NCBI GenBank assembly: GCA_039024435.1 | Contig: JBCCQH010000008.1 | Coordinates: 1-64,000, forward strand | Reading direction: 5' to 3' | Source: JBCCQH01 sp039024435 | GTDB taxonomy: Bacteria; Bacteroidota; Bacteroidia; J057; JADKCL01 | DNA length: 64,000 nucleotides | Shown here: piece by piece, positions 25,737-34,513 of the stretch | How the letters are laid out: every line of letters begins with the position of its first letter | Position numbering within the stretch: the stretch's first letter is position 1 | The notes under the pieces: model-generated | Told to the model about the DNA's origin: nothing | What the model saw: the letters and a program-made list of their open reading frames with translations, nothing else | Databases searched by the model: none | Position numbers and translations under genes: made by a program

Positions 25737-27194
25737 ATGTCGAGGATGGAATTTCAAATGCCAAAACACCAAAGCTCGATCATCAAGGTGATCGGCGTCG
25801 GGGGCGGTGGGGGCAACGCCGTCAACAATATGTACCTGAGGGGCATCAAAGGGGTAGACTTTGTGGTTTGCAACACCGATATGCAAGCCCTGGAAATGAG
25901 TCCGGTCCCCAACAAAATCCGGCTGGGTGCCGCCCAAACGGAAGGACTCGGTGCGGGGGCCAATCCTGAATTGGGCCGGCTCGCCGCGCTGGAAAGCCTG
26001 GACCAAATCCGGGAGATTCTCAAGCACAACACCAAAATGGTCTTCATCACCGCGGGTATGGGCGGGGGTACGGGCACCGGGGGCGCTCCGATTATCGCTG
26101 GACTGGCGAAGGAAATGGGCATCCTCACGGTGGCCATCGTCACCACCCCGTTCCGCTTCGAAGGCAAAAAGCGCATGGGCCAGGCCCTCGAAGGCATCAA
26201 AAGCCTGCAAAAGAGCGTCGATACGATCATTACGATCAACAATGACAATCTGACCGAAATCTTTGGGCAAAATGTTACCATGAAGCAGGCGTTTGAGGAG
26301 GCCGACACTGTCCTTTGTGATGCGGCCCGCGGCATCGCGGAAATTATCACCCTCGAAGGCTACATCAACGTAGACTTCGCGGATGTCAATACGATCATGA
26401 AAGACGGGGGTACCGCCCTCATGGGGTCGGCTACCTACTCCGGAGAGGAGCGTGCTCTAAATGCAGCCGAAGATGCAATTTCTTCGCCGTTGCTGGACAA
26501 TGTCAACATTCACGGCTCACGCGGCATCCTGGTCAACATTACTGCAGCAGCCGATTCGTTGCGCCTGGACGAAACGACGACCATCGTCGAGTACATCCAG
26601 GAAGCCGCTGGTGACAATGCCGACATCATTTTCGGTACGGTTTACAATGAAGAAATGGGCGAGGAACTCAGTGTCACGGTGATTGCCACCGGATTTGATT
26701 CGGAGACGCGCTCCTTCGAAAGTCAACCGGTGCGGAGCACACTCTATGTCGAGCCGGAGACGAGACCTCGGTCAGAACCGCTACCGCCCCCCAATCCACC
26801 GACGGAAAGCAGCGATCTCGAAGACTTCCACATCAGCAGCAATTCGTTTTCTTTCGATCTAGATCCTCCCCGAGAGGAATCGGTGCAACGGAACCTGTTC
26901 GAACAAGATGGGCCCGCCGAGCGCAACGAAGAGCGAGATCGCCGGCAAAGCCGCGAGGAAACCCTCAAGGAGCGACAGCGGCGGCTGAAGTCGTCCGACT
27001 ACGACTACCACAATCCGGAGACGCTGAAAAAGATGGAGCAAACCCCGGCCTACCTGCGCAAGCGGGTAGAACTCGAAGAAAACAACCGCGAAGAAGAACG
27101 GCGCAAGCTTTCGCGGTTGAGCTTGGAGGACGTAGACGAAAAACGCTTCCGATTGAACGACAACAATGGTTTCCTCCACGACCAAGTCGACTGA
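25737..27194 (+). CDS. ftsZ: cell division GTPase FtsZ
   Basis: A 485-residue tubulin-like GTPase forming the Z ring. The core shows GVGGGGGNAVNNMY, the tubulin signature GMGGGTGTGGAPI near 105, NNDNLTEIFG and VDFADVNTIM. After about residue 330 comes a long charged linker with many Arg/Glu, then TPAYLRKRVELEE and a short C-terminal tail. The first ATG (25737, MSRMEFQMPKHQ) is used; internal Met codons 4 and 8 are alternatives. It is the last gene of the cluster and is followed by a terminator. Confidence 0.97.
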   Translation: MSRMEFQMPKHQSSIIKVIGVGGGGGNAVNNMYLRGIKGVDFVVCNTDMQALEMSPVPNKIRLGAAQTEGLGAGANPELGRLAALESLDQIREILKHNTKMVFITAGMGGGTGTGGAPIIAGLAKEMGILTVAIVTTPFRFEGKKRMGQALEGIKSLQKSVDTIITINNDNLTEIFGQNVTMKQAFEEADTVLCDAARGIAEIITLEGYINVDFADVNTIMKDGGTALMGSATYSGEERALNAAEDAISSPLLDNVNIHGSRGILVNITAAADSLRLDETTTIVEYIQEAAGDNADIIFGTVYNEEMGEELSVTVIATGFDSETRSFESQPVRSTLYVEPETRPRSEPLPPPNPPTESSDLEDFHISSNSFSFDLDPPREESVQRNLFEQDGPAERNEERDRRQSREETLKERQRRLKSSDYDYHNPETLKKMEQTPAYLRKRVELEENNREEERRKLSRLSLEDVDEKRFRLNDNNGFLHDQVD

Positions 27195-27282
27195 TCACCT
27201 CCACAGCTAAACCCAGGGAGCAGTAGCACCCCAGTATTGGAAATGTATATAGCAGCTCTTTTTAATAGTAATCTATTTTGTC

Positions 27283-27316
27283 AAAAGAGCGTCCTGCAGG
27301 GCGCTCTTTTTTTTAA
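27283..27316 (+). terminator. intrinsic terminator of the dcw cluster
   Basis: AAAAGAGCG (27283-27291) pairs with CGCTCTTTT (27302-27310) around a 10-nt loop that itself contains CCTGCAGG, and a run of T follows. It lies 90 bp after the ftsZ stop. Confidence 0.85.
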
Positions 27317-27344
27317 AAAAATGAAAAATTTAAATTATATTTAA

Positions 27345-27352
27345 TAAATTTG
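27345..27352 (+). promoter_or_regulatory. candidate -7 element for the AAA15-RloB pair
   Basis: TAAATTTG matches TAnnTTTG and lies 32 bp before the GTG start at 27385, in a very AT-rich stretch. No clear -33 TTG is seen at the expected distance. Confidence 0.4.
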
Positions 27353-27384
27353 AAAAAAATATACAGGAATAATAAACAGAAGGC

Positions 27385-28680
27385 GTGGTACACGAAATCA
27401 AAATCAAGAATTGCCTTTCCTTTCGAGAAGAGCAAACGCTGAGCTTCGAAGCCACCGCGGATCGCTCATTTGAGGATCAATACTGCGTAGAAGTTAAACC
27501 AGGACTTCGCTTGCTCAAACTTGGGGTGCTCTATGGACCAAACGCCTCGGGTAAAAGCAACCTGATTGGAATCATCGATTTCTTTAGGGAAATCGTTTTG
27601 AAAACAAAAGATGATAAATTTGAAGAGATCGACTTTGTACCCTTTCTGTTAGACAAAAACTCTCGCCACGAAGACGGCGAGATCTCGCTGTCATTCTTCG
27701 TTGACAAAAAACAATACATATACCAGGTAAAATTCAATCAGGAATTCATTCGATCCGAGCGCCTCATCTATTACCCCGGCTCCCAACCGGCTATGCTATT
27801 CAAGCGAACATATTCAGAAGACGAAAAATTCAGCGAAGTAGAATTCGGCAAAAAACTTGGGTTATCGCAAAAGGAAAAAATCTTACTTGAAGGAAACACC
27901 ATCCCCAATTCAAGTGTCCTCAGCGCCTATTTAAAAACGAATATCTCAAATGAAATCCTGGAAAACGTCACCCTGTGGTTCAAAGGGAGATTTATGAACT
28001 TCATTGGTCCGCAGACCCAACTTACAAGATGGGCAAACCGAACCATGAGGAATGCCAAAAACCAAAAATGCAAAGAATTAACACTGGAGCTTTTGCGAAG
28101 AGCTGACTTCAATATTTCCGATCTCTACTTCGAAGAGAAGGATGAAAAGCTCAATGATCTTATGCTGGAAGTCATAAAAGGTCTGGACCTGCAAGAAGAT
28201 AAGAAGCAGGAAATGCTCGCGAATAAGCAAGTGAGATTGCCTAGGCTGTTTATAATGCACGAAACCGCCTCAGGAAAATTTCCCCTTTCCTACCAACAAC
28301 AGTCCGACGGTACAAAAAGATATTATGGATTGGGCGTCGTACTGACCAAACTTCTCGAAGAGAATAAATGCTTATTTGTTGATGAACTCGATATCTCGCT
28401 TCACTACGAACTATTTACCCATTTCATCAAGACATTCCTAAGCAATGCAAAAGAATCTCAATTGTTCTTCACCACGCACAATATCGGTCTCCTTCTTTCC
28501 GATTTTTTGAGAAGAGATGTCATTTGGTTTTGTGAAAAAGATGAGAACGGCGCGAGCCAAATATATTCTGCATCTGACTTCCAATTGCATAAAAACGCCT
28601 CCCTCTTCAATGCATATCGCATCGGCAAGTTGGGGGCAAAGCCCAATTTAGGCGACATATTTATGGAGGAAAATGGCTAG
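27385..28680 (+). CDS. AAA15-family (RloA/AbiL-type) ATPase, probable defence protein
   Basis: A 431-residue ABC/SMC-like ATPase starting with GTG. It opens with an IKNCLSFREEQTLSFEA strand pattern, Walker A GPNASGKSN (about residues 51-59), a long helical insertion, then the signature-like SDGTKRYYGLG, Walker B CLFVDELD (about 328-335) and the switch TTHN (about 363). This is the AAA15/OLD-like N-terminal ATPase without a fused nuclease. The downstream RloB-domain gene overlaps it by 8 bp. Such ATPase-RloB pairs occur in abortive-infection systems (AbiL) and beside restriction genes. The DNA is visibly AT-richer than the dcw cluster, which suggests horizontal gain. The effector action is not known from sequence. 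Confidence 0.88.
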   Translation: MVHEIKIKNCLSFREEQTLSFEATADRSFEDQYCVEVKPGLRLLKLGVLYGPNASGKSNLIGIIDFFREIVLKTKDDKFEEIDFVPFLLDKNSRHEDGEISLSFFVDKKQYIYQVKFNQEFIRSERLIYYPGSQPAMLFKRTYSEDEKFSEVEFGKKLGLSQKEKILLEGNTIPNSSVLSAYLKTNISNEILENVTLWFKGRFMNFIGPQTQLTRWANRTMRNAKNQKCKELTLELLRRADFNISDLYFEEKDEKLNDLMLEVIKGLDLQEDKKQEMLANKQVRLPRLFIMHETASGKFPLSYQQQSDGTKRYYGLGVVLTKLLEENKCLFVDELDISLHYELFTHFIKTFLSNAKESQLFFTTHNIGLLLSDFLRRDVIWFCEKDENGASQIYSASDFQLHKNASLFNAYRIGKLGAKPNLGDIFMEENG

Positions 28681-29302
28681 AAAAAGAAACTTTAGGCCGA
28701 CCTCCTACCAAATAGCAGTAATCGGGGAGGGGGAAACCGAATGGCATTACTTCAACAACGTACGGACCCGGGAGCGGTTTCCCTTTTCTCTGTCCCCACA
28801 GTTGCCCACCAATTCAGACTATCGGTCGATCTTTGCCAAAGCCATTCAATTTGTTAAGGAGGGCTGGGACCTGATTTACTGCGTATTGGACACTGATACC
28901 ATTTTCCGAAGTCAAAAGTTGAAGCAAGACTACATCAAGGAAAAGAAACGCGTGACCAAGTACACAAATATTGTCGTCATTGAGTCGATGCCCTGCATAG
29001 AATATTGGTTTTTAATTCATTACACCGGGTTTTCCACCAAGCTGTACCCAAACTTCAAGTCTCTGCAGGCAAAACTAAAATTGCACCTGAAAGGGTATCA
29101 AAAGACATCCAAGTATTTCAAGAGCATCAATCTGTACAAGCATCTTACCCAAACCGGTAGCCTCACCAATGCCATCGGTATTGCCCAAAGATTGAGGCAC
29201 CACGTCAAGCAAAATCCAGACATCCGCGTATCCTATTCCGACCTCGATCTAATCTTCCAGAAACTGCACGAAGAGAGAAGCAAAAGGAAGTCCCCGAACT
29301 GA
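28673..29302 (+). CDS. RloB-family protein (AbiLii-like), partner of the AAA15 ATPase
   Basis: A 209-residue RloB-domain protein. The N-terminus IAVIGEGETEWHYFNN carries the conserved Glu of a TOPRIM-like fold, followed by IYCVLDTDT (acidic DxD) and SMPCIEYWFLIHYTGFS, typical of RloB. It may act as a nuclease-like effector released or controlled by the ATPase. It overlaps the ATPase gene by 8 bp, so the two are cotranscribed and probably translationally coupled. No restriction-modification genes are nearby, so this is a stand-alone pair. The exact mechanism of RloB proteins is not established. Confidence 0.85.
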   Translation: MARKRNFRPTSYQIAVIGEGETEWHYFNNVRTRERFPFSLSPQLPTNSDYRSIFAKAIQFVKEGWDLIYCVLDTDTIFRSQKLKQDYIKEKKRVTKYTNIVVIESMPCIEYWFLIHYTGFSTKLYPNFKSLQAKLKLHLKGYQKTSKYFKSINLYKHLTQTGSLTNAIGIAQRLRHHVKQNPDIRVSYSDLDLIFQKLHEERSKRKSPN

Positions 29303-29496
29303 CTTAATATATACGTTGGCAATCAGCCGCGTTATTGGTCCGTGTTTCCCCCTCACTCGTCTTCCATATCCCCCCACCCATCGAATTGCCCCAACCGGAG
29401 GTAACCGCCTGGCGTAAATTTACTCGGCATGCATACCATTTGGACTGTAGCCAAGATCAACCATCCGGCAAGTGCCGGGAAATATTCACAACCAAA

Positions 29497-30279
29497 ATGA
29501 CTACCTTATCCGAAACAACAATGGCAATCAAAATGGACCGGCAGCAATGGCTGGAAGCCGTGGTCAATGATCTCGGGAAGGCCTTGTGGACCACCGACCG
29601 CGCAGGAAACATCACTTTTATGAATGAATCTGCGCGAAAACTCGCTGGATGTACCGACAATGAATTCATCGGGCTACCCCTAGACGAAGTCTATCCCTTG
29701 TTTTCGGCGGCAACCCATCGTCGGCTTGCGTACCCGGTGCAGAAAGCATTGGAGCGCGGAAACATCTACCACTCCGAGCAAAGTGCTTACCTGCGCCTCC
29801 GAGACGGCCGCACGCCTTTTGCCGTATATACCATCTCGCCGTTGCGGGGGTCCAACGAAGAATTTTCCGGCGCTATTGTCGTCATGTGCACCTTTGTCCA
29901 GGATCCTGCGCCCAAGCAATTTTCGTCCGCTTCGTTTCCGGAGGTCGTTCCGGAGGGGCCAGCGACACGGCAGGCCGTCTACACGAAAAAGGAAGGCCAA
30001 TTCGTTCGGGTACTTCTCGAGGATATCCGCTGGGTTGAAGCCATGGAAAATTACGTACAGTTGGTCACCCAACGGGACCGCTTCGTGGTCCATACAACAA
30101 TGAAAAAGTTGGCCGCGCGGCTGGAGGGCCAGGGCTTCGTGCGGGTCCACCGGTCCTACATTGTTTCGATTGACCGGGTGGATGCCATCGAGGAAAACCG
30201 CATCTATGTCGGTAAAAATGTTATTCCCATCGGCAAAGCTTACCGAAAAACACTGATGCAAGCACTGACCTTCATTTAG
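29497..30279 (+). CDS. PAS-LytTR transcriptional regulator
   Basis: A 260-residue one-component regulator. A PAS domain (about 15-125; ALWTTDRAGNITFMNES, then DGRTPFAVYTISPLRG) precedes a LytTR DNA-binding domain (about 160-258; VRVLLEDIRWVEAMENYVQL, then GQGFVRVHRSYIVSID). Most LytTR proteins have a receiver domain; here a PAS sensor takes its place and no kinase is adjacent. The ATG at 29497 is preferred because the frame upstream is proline-rich and unlike any domain; ATG 29521 is also possible. Target genes are unknown. Confidence 0.85.
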   Translation: MTTLSETTMAIKMDRQQWLEAVVNDLGKALWTTDRAGNITFMNESARKLAGCTDNEFIGLPLDEVYPLFSAATHRRLAYPVQKALERGNIYHSEQSAYLRLRDGRTPFAVYTISPLRGSNEEFSGAIVVMCTFVQDPAPKQFSSASFPEVVPEGPATRQAVYTKKEGQFVRVLLEDIRWVEAMENYVQLVTQRDRFVVHTTMKKLAARLEGQGFVRVHRSYIVSIDRVDAIEENRIYVGKNVIPIGKAYRKTLMQALTFI

Positions 30280-30289
30280 GAGGCGATTG

Positions 30290-30328
30290 GGTCAAGTCGC
30301 GACAAAATTTAGTCAGCACGACTTGACC
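30290..30328. repeat. 10-bp inverted repeat after the LytTR gene
   Basis: GGTCAAGTCG (30290-30299) and CGACTTGACC (30319-30328) are perfect complements around a 19-nt AT-rich loop. It starts 11 bp after the LytTR stop and lacks a U-tract, so it could be an mRNA stabiliser, a weak terminator or a protein-binding site. Confidence 0.45.
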
Positions 30329-30525
30329 GTTGGTCGAAGAAAAACTTTGGTTCATCAAAAAACCGATACAGGTCCCGAATATTCTTTCTTTTTTGTAGGT
30401 AATACAAGAAGGAAACGTAATGCTTCGCATATAAAATAGGTTTGGTTAGAATTTGGAGTCGAACGTGTTAAAGGATGAATTGGATTTAGTTTGATTTTTT
30501 TAGTTGGTTAAGTTGGTTAAGTTTA

Positions 30526-30556
30526 TTTGCCCCCCACGGTGGGGGCAAACTTTTTT
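30526..30556 (+). terminator. intrinsic terminator or attenuator upstream of the zinc ribbon gene
   Basis: TTTGCCCCC (30526-30534) pairs perfectly with GGGGGCAAA (30541-30549) around a 6-nt loop and is followed by C and TTTTTT. It is 247 bp past the LytTR stop but only 45 bp before the ATG at 30602, so it may terminate read-through or act as an attenuator. Confidence 0.75.
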
Positions 30557-30601
30557 AAACCCCTCCCGAAACCTCAGCCTTATTTCAATGGTTGCTTTCG
30601 C

Positions 30602-30790
30602 ATGCAACAGATCGAACATTTCTTTGACTGTCCCTATTGCGGTGCCCCCATTTCCATGCTCCTCGAACCGCTGTACCAACGCCAACAATACATCGAGGAC
30701 TGTGAGGTGTGCTGCAATCCCATCCAGATTCAGTTTGCTGGTGATCCCGAAGGCCTCACCGAGTTCGATGCCATCTCGATTGAACAGTAG
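30602..30790 (+). CDS. CPXCG-motif cysteine-rich zinc ribbon protein
   Basis: A 62-residue protein with two Cys pairs, CPYCG (about residues 10-14) and CEVC (about 35-38), forming a probable zinc ribbon. It matches the small 'CPXCG motif-containing' family of unknown function. The ATG at 30602 gives MQQIEHFFDCPYCGAP, the usual N-terminus; upstream codons in frame pass through the terminator hairpin. It ends 1 bp before the convergent pseudouridine synthase gene. Confidence 0.85.
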   Translation: MQQIEHFFDCPYCGAPISMLLEPLYQRQQYIEDCEVCCNPIQIQFAGDPEGLTEFDAISIEQ

Positions 30791-30791
30791 G

Positions 30792-31505
30792 CTACCCCAA
30801 AACCAGGTCCCCAAACCGCCGCCAGGGCGTCCGGCTCGGTATGGAGATTCGGACATCAATGTTTTCCGGCTCTCCCACCGGATGGATAAATTGTAAGCGC
30901 TGCGCCAGTAACCCAATCGAGCGATCTGGCAAGGGCTTTCCCCGCCCGTAGCGCAAATCGCCGATCACCGGAAACCCAATTGCCCCCAATTGTACCCGGA
31001 TTTGGTGTTTGCGACCGGTCATAAGACGGACCTCTAATAAACTGTGTCCCTCGGCTTCCGCCACGACCAGATAGGAAAGCTGGGCTTCCTTGCGCCCCGG
31101 CCCCGGCTTGGGGTAGGCGCGCATGATATTGGTCTTGCCGGGAACCTTGTCCAGATAGTGCCGCAATTCATCGGAGCGCTTGCGCAGGCGGCCGGGCACC
31201 ACCGCGAGGTAAGTTTTTTCTACCCGCCGCTTTTTGAAGAGTTCAGACATGCGCTGGGCCGCCTTCGAGCGTTTGGCGAGCAGGATGATTCCCCCCGTCG
31301 GGCGGTCCAGGCGGTGCAACAGGGCAACATAGGCATCGCCGGGCTTATTGTAGGTGGTGCGAAGGTAGGCCTGGACCCAGTCGACCAGGGTGGGATCGCC
31401 GCTATCGTCACCTTGAGTGGGCATACCGGGCGGCTTGTTGACCGCGATCAGGTGCCGGTCTTCCCAGACCACCACCGGCTCCGGAATGCGGTCAATAAGA
31501 TTCAT
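30792..31505 (-). CDS. RluA-family RNA pseudouridine synthase
   Basis: A 237-residue pseudouridine synthase isomerising uridine in rRNA or tRNA. The catalytic Asp lies in HRLDRPTGGIILLAKRSKAA; upstream is VVWEDRHLIAVNKPPGMPTQ and downstream MTGRKHQIRVQLGAIGFPVIGDLRYG. It has no S4 domain, resembling RluA/TruC-type short enzymes. The ATG at 31505 (MNLIDRIPEPVVVW) is preferred; it overlaps the 3' end of panB by 14 bp, so the two are probably cotranscribed. The target uridine cannot be assigned. Confidence 0.93.
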   Translation of the reverse strand: MNLIDRIPEPVVVWEDRHLIAVNKPPGMPTQGDDSGDPTLVDWVQAYLRTTYNKPGDAYVALLHRLDRPTGGIILLAKRSKAAQRMSELFKKRRVEKTYLAVVPGRLRKRSDELRHYLDKVPGKTNIMRAYPKPGPGRKEAQLSYLVVAEAEGHSLLEVRLMTGRKHQIRVQLGAIGFPVIGDLRYGRGKPLPDRSIGLLAQRLQFIHPVGEPENIDVRISIPSRTPWRRFGDLVLG

Positions 31506-32328
31506 TTTCGTTGGGGAAATTCCCGGATTTGATGTCCTCGCTGTACGCTTGGAAAGCACTCTTCATGGTTTCATACAAATTGGCGTAGCGCCGAAGAAAA
31601 CGCGGGGAAAAATCTTTGTTGATGCCGAGCATGTCGTGGGTGACCAGCACTTGTCCGTCGCAGCCCGGTCCCGCTCCGATCCCAATGACCGGGATACTGA
31701 GCATTTCGGATACGCGGCGGCCCAGTTCGGCGGGAATTTTTTCCAGAATAATGGCAAAGCAGCCCGCTTCTTGCAGCAGTAACGCATCCTTTACCAGGCG
31801 ATCCGCTTCCTCTTCCTGAGTGGCCCGGACCACGTAGGTCCCAAACTTGTAGATCGATTGGGGCGTCAGTCCCAGGTGGCCCATAATCGGGATGCCCGCA
31901 GACAGGATCCGCTTTACCGATTCCAAAATGAATTCGCCGCCTTCCATCTTAATGCTGTGGGCACCAGACTCCTTCATAATGCGAATGGCGCTTTCCAGGG
32001 CCACCTTGCTATTGCCTTGGTAGGTGCCGAATGGCATGTCCACCACAACCAGGGCCCGCTTCACCGCACGCACCACCGAAGAGGCATGTACGATCATTTG
32101 GTCCAGGGTGATGGGCAAAGTGGTTTCGTGCCCGTGGACCACATTTGAGGCGCTGTCGCCCACCAGAATGACATCAATGCCGGCATCGTCCACGATGCTG
32201 GCAAATGAGTAATCGTACGCCGTGAGCATGCTGATCTTTTCCCCCCGCTGCTTCAGCTCGGTGAGCCGGGCGGTGGTAAGCTTCTTGAAGGGTTTACTTC
32301 CCCCTCGGGGTTTCTTTTCCGTTGACAT
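31492..32328 (-). CDS. panB: 3-methyl-2-oxobutanoate hydroxymethyltransferase
   Basis: A 278-residue TIM-barrel enzyme of pantothenate synthesis that transfers a hydroxymethyl group from methylene-tetrahydrofolate to alpha-ketoisovalerate. Motifs: ISMLTAYDYSFASIVDDAGI, ILVGDSASNVVHGHETTLP, DMPFGTY, KMEGGEF, GHLGLTPQS and IGIGAGPGCDGQVLVTHDM. The ATG at 32328 gives a normal N-terminus; the open frame further upstream encodes a hydrophobic stretch unlike PanB. CoaD, another CoA-pathway enzyme, is encoded at 46.0 kb. Confidence 0.96.
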   Translation of the reverse strand: MSTEKKPRGGSKPFKKLTTARLTELKQRGEKISMLTAYDYSFASIVDDAGIDVILVGDSASNVVHGHETTLPITLDQMIVHASSVVRAVKRALVVVDMPFGTYQGNSKVALESAIRIMKESGAHSIKMEGGEFILESVKRILSAGIPIMGHLGLTPQSIYKFGTYVVRATQEEEADRLVKDALLLQEAGCFAIILEKIPAELGRRVSEMLSIPVIGIGAGPGCDGQVLVTHDMLGINKDFSPRFLRRYANLYETMKSAFQAYSEDIKSGNFPNENESY

Positions 32329-32922
32329 ATTAGAATCGCGATTGAAGAACAAATATGGATAAAATAATGCAATTCCTTCCGGCCACCATTCGCAGAGAAA
32401 AATGATCATCCAAAAAGCGGGGAGAAAGACCCGAAAAATCAAAACGCGCCGGGGAGGGCGCGGCGCAAAAACGAGACCAAGGATAAAACCGGCAGTAGTC
32501 TGCCCGAATTAAGAGTGCTAAGGCATCCAGAAGGCTTGGATACTTTGGGAATTGAGTTGGTTGGAGTCAAGTCGACAAACTCTGATTCCGGCTTTATCGC
32601 ATGATCTGCTGATTGATTTTTCAAATAACGCAGCAAAAAGTTAGCACCTCAACTGCGCTTCCCCAAAACAAAAATCACCGTGTGATTAAACGTCTGAGTG
32701 GGCACCGACCGGATGCCCCCGGGCTTTTCGAACCGCTTCTCCAAACCGGAGCGACCCAACTTTTGGCGGTAAGCGGCCCTTTATTTCCCGGAAAACACCT
32801 CTCTGCTCCCACCGGAGTACCATTTTGGCCGGTATTCCGCTACACCAGCGACCGATGAATCTCCACTTTTTTCTTGCCAAAATTTCTTTAAATTATGTTG
32901 TGACTTTTAAACCTCTCAGCCG
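32329..32922. other. intergenic region without recognised features
   Basis: These 594 bp separate divergent panB and the helical protein gene. Only short open frames without protein-like character are present. Promoters for both genes are expected here but no clear element was identified. Confidence 0.6.
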
Positions 32923-34455
32923 ATGCGTACAGGATCCGGATTGTATGAGCTTATCCATTCAATGAGTGCTTCCGAGAAGCGCTATTTCAAAGTTTTTGCC
33001 TCGCGCAGCAGCCAAAAGGGCAAAAATCACTACATGGAAATTTTTGCCCGGATCAATGCCCAGTCGACCTACGATGAGTCCGCCATCCTCCAACTCCTGC
33101 CCGACGACAAGGCACGCCGGCAGTTCCCGGTAATGAAAAATTACCTTTACAAGCTGGTGCTCAAAAGCCTGCGTAACTTCCATTCCGGACGCACCATCGA
33201 TTTTCGCCTGAAGGAACACCTCATGAATGCGGAGATCCTTCAGCGCCGCGGTTTGCCCGTACAGTGCGGCAAGCAATTGGACAAAGCCCGCCAACTTGCC
33301 CTCGCCCACGAGAAATACGAATACCTGCTCGAGATCGGGGCCTTACAACTTACCCTGGCCATGCAGCAACCGGAAGTCAATCTGGAACGTCTCGCTCAGC
33401 GCCTGGAAGACATATTTACGAGCACCAATCAGTGGTTCGAATACTACCGCCAAATCCAGGTATTCCGCAAGCTGTCTCTGCAAATGCTCGTGCTCAACCG
33501 CCGGGAACAGCACATCACCGGCCCCGAAGTGAAGCAGGCCTACAAGCGCATCCTTCACCACCCGACCATGCAGCAACTCGCGGCTGATCTTCCGGTCCGG
33601 GCCCAGGCATTTTATAACCAGTGCCACTTCATCTACCACTTTGCCGCCGGAGACCAAAATCAGGCCTTTGCCTACGTCCAACAAATCGTCCGCGTGATGG
33701 AAGATCATCCTCACCTGGTCGAGGAACGGCCCGAAAACTACGTGCATACGCTGCAAAATATGGTCGTGATTTCTACCCTGTGCCGTTCTCCCCAGGAATC
33801 ACTGCAACTGACCGAACGCCTCAAAAGCTTCGCCGAGCGCTTCCCCAAGGTCAAGTTTAGCCAGCGCCTCCACCACAACGCGCTGCTGTTTGCTTACAAC
33901 GTGGAACTCCAACTGCTCCTGAGCACCAAGCAGATGACCACCGCAGCCAATTTGCTCCCCGGCCTCGAGGCATTGCTGGACCAGCACCCTCCGCGCTACA
34001 ACCTCAACGAAGGTTACGTATTGCTTGCGCTCTACCTGCAAATCGCCAACGTCTATTTGTACCAAAAAAGCTTTGACCAGGCGCTTTCTTTTGTGAATCG
34101 CATCCTCAATCAGCCGGGCATCAACGAAGAGTACGAACTCCACCTTCACACGCGGCTGTTGCGGGTGATGATCCTCTTCGATGCCGGCGATTTTGAATCG
34201 TTGGAGTATACCCTGCTGTCCCTGCACCGCTTCCTGAACAAGCGGCGGCAGAAGTTTTCCTTTGAAAAAGCCCTGTTGCGGTTTTTACGCAAATCATTCG
34301 AAGTGCCCAACCGCCGTGGCCTCCTGCCTCACCTCCGGAAACTCCGCGACGAGTTGCAACTGATCGTCGAAGATCCCGAGGAACCCTACCACGCACGGCA
34401 TTTTGGAATCCTCGACTGGCTGGACCAGCACCTCGACCCCAATGCTGCGGTGTAA
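32923..34455 (+). CDS. large alpha-helical protein of unknown function
   Basis: A 510-residue cytoplasmic protein with no signal peptide. It appears almost entirely helical, with repeated Leu/Tyr/Gln-rich helix pairs (for example YVLLALYLQIANVYLYQKSF and EYELHLHTRLLRVMILFDAG), suggesting a TPR-like or other alpha-solenoid fold. The N-terminus SGLYELIHSMSASEKRYFKV is reminiscent of conserved Bacteroidota hypothetical proteins. No catalytic motif is seen. It stands alone between a long intergenic region and the repeat copy C. A scaffold or protein-binding role is the only guess that the fold permits. Confidence 0.85.
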   Translation: MRTGSGLYELIHSMSASEKRYFKVFASRSSQKGKNHYMEIFARINAQSTYDESAILQLLPDDKARRQFPVMKNYLYKLVLKSLRNFHSGRTIDFRLKEHLMNAEILQRRGLPVQCGKQLDKARQLALAHEKYEYLLEIGALQLTLAMQQPEVNLERLAQRLEDIFTSTNQWFEYYRQIQVFRKLSLQMLVLNRREQHITGPEVKQAYKRILHHPTMQQLAADLPVRAQAFYNQCHFIYHFAAGDQNQAFAYVQQIVRVMEDHPHLVEERPENYVHTLQNMVVISTLCRSPQESLQLTERLKSFAERFPKVKFSQRLHHNALLFAYNVELQLLLSTKQMTTAANLLPGLEALLDQHPPRYNLNEGYVLLALYLQIANVYLYQKSFDQALSFVNRILNQPGINEEYELHLHTRLLRVMILFDAGDFESLEYTLLSLHRFLNKRRQKFSFEKALLRFLRKSFEVPNRRGLLPHLRKLRDELQLIVEDPEEPYHARHFGILDWLDQHLDPNAAV

Positions 34456-34513
34456 AGGAGCGGAGGCGAAAAGTGAACGATTCATCCCCTACCGGGGCGC
34501 TTACAAGGTTAGA

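Larger units (their letters stand above)
30280..30601. other. intergenic region with two hairpins
   Basis: These 322 bp have no gene. They contain an inverted repeat just after the LytTR stop (30290-30328) and a terminator-like hairpin just before the zinc ribbon gene (30526-30556). The part between is AT-rich, with TTGGTTAAG directly repeated near 30503-30520. Confidence 0.6.

Noticed and set aside
27385..29302. PARIS (AriA-AriB) defence system
   Set aside because: The ATPase is AAA15-like as in AriA, but the partner carries RloB motifs and not those of the AriB TOPRIM/DUF4435 family, so an AbiL/Rlo-type pair is the better description.
32613..32858. Frames of 64-81 codons between panB and the helical protein gene
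   Set aside because: Composition is not protein-like, no start context, and both strands are equally open.
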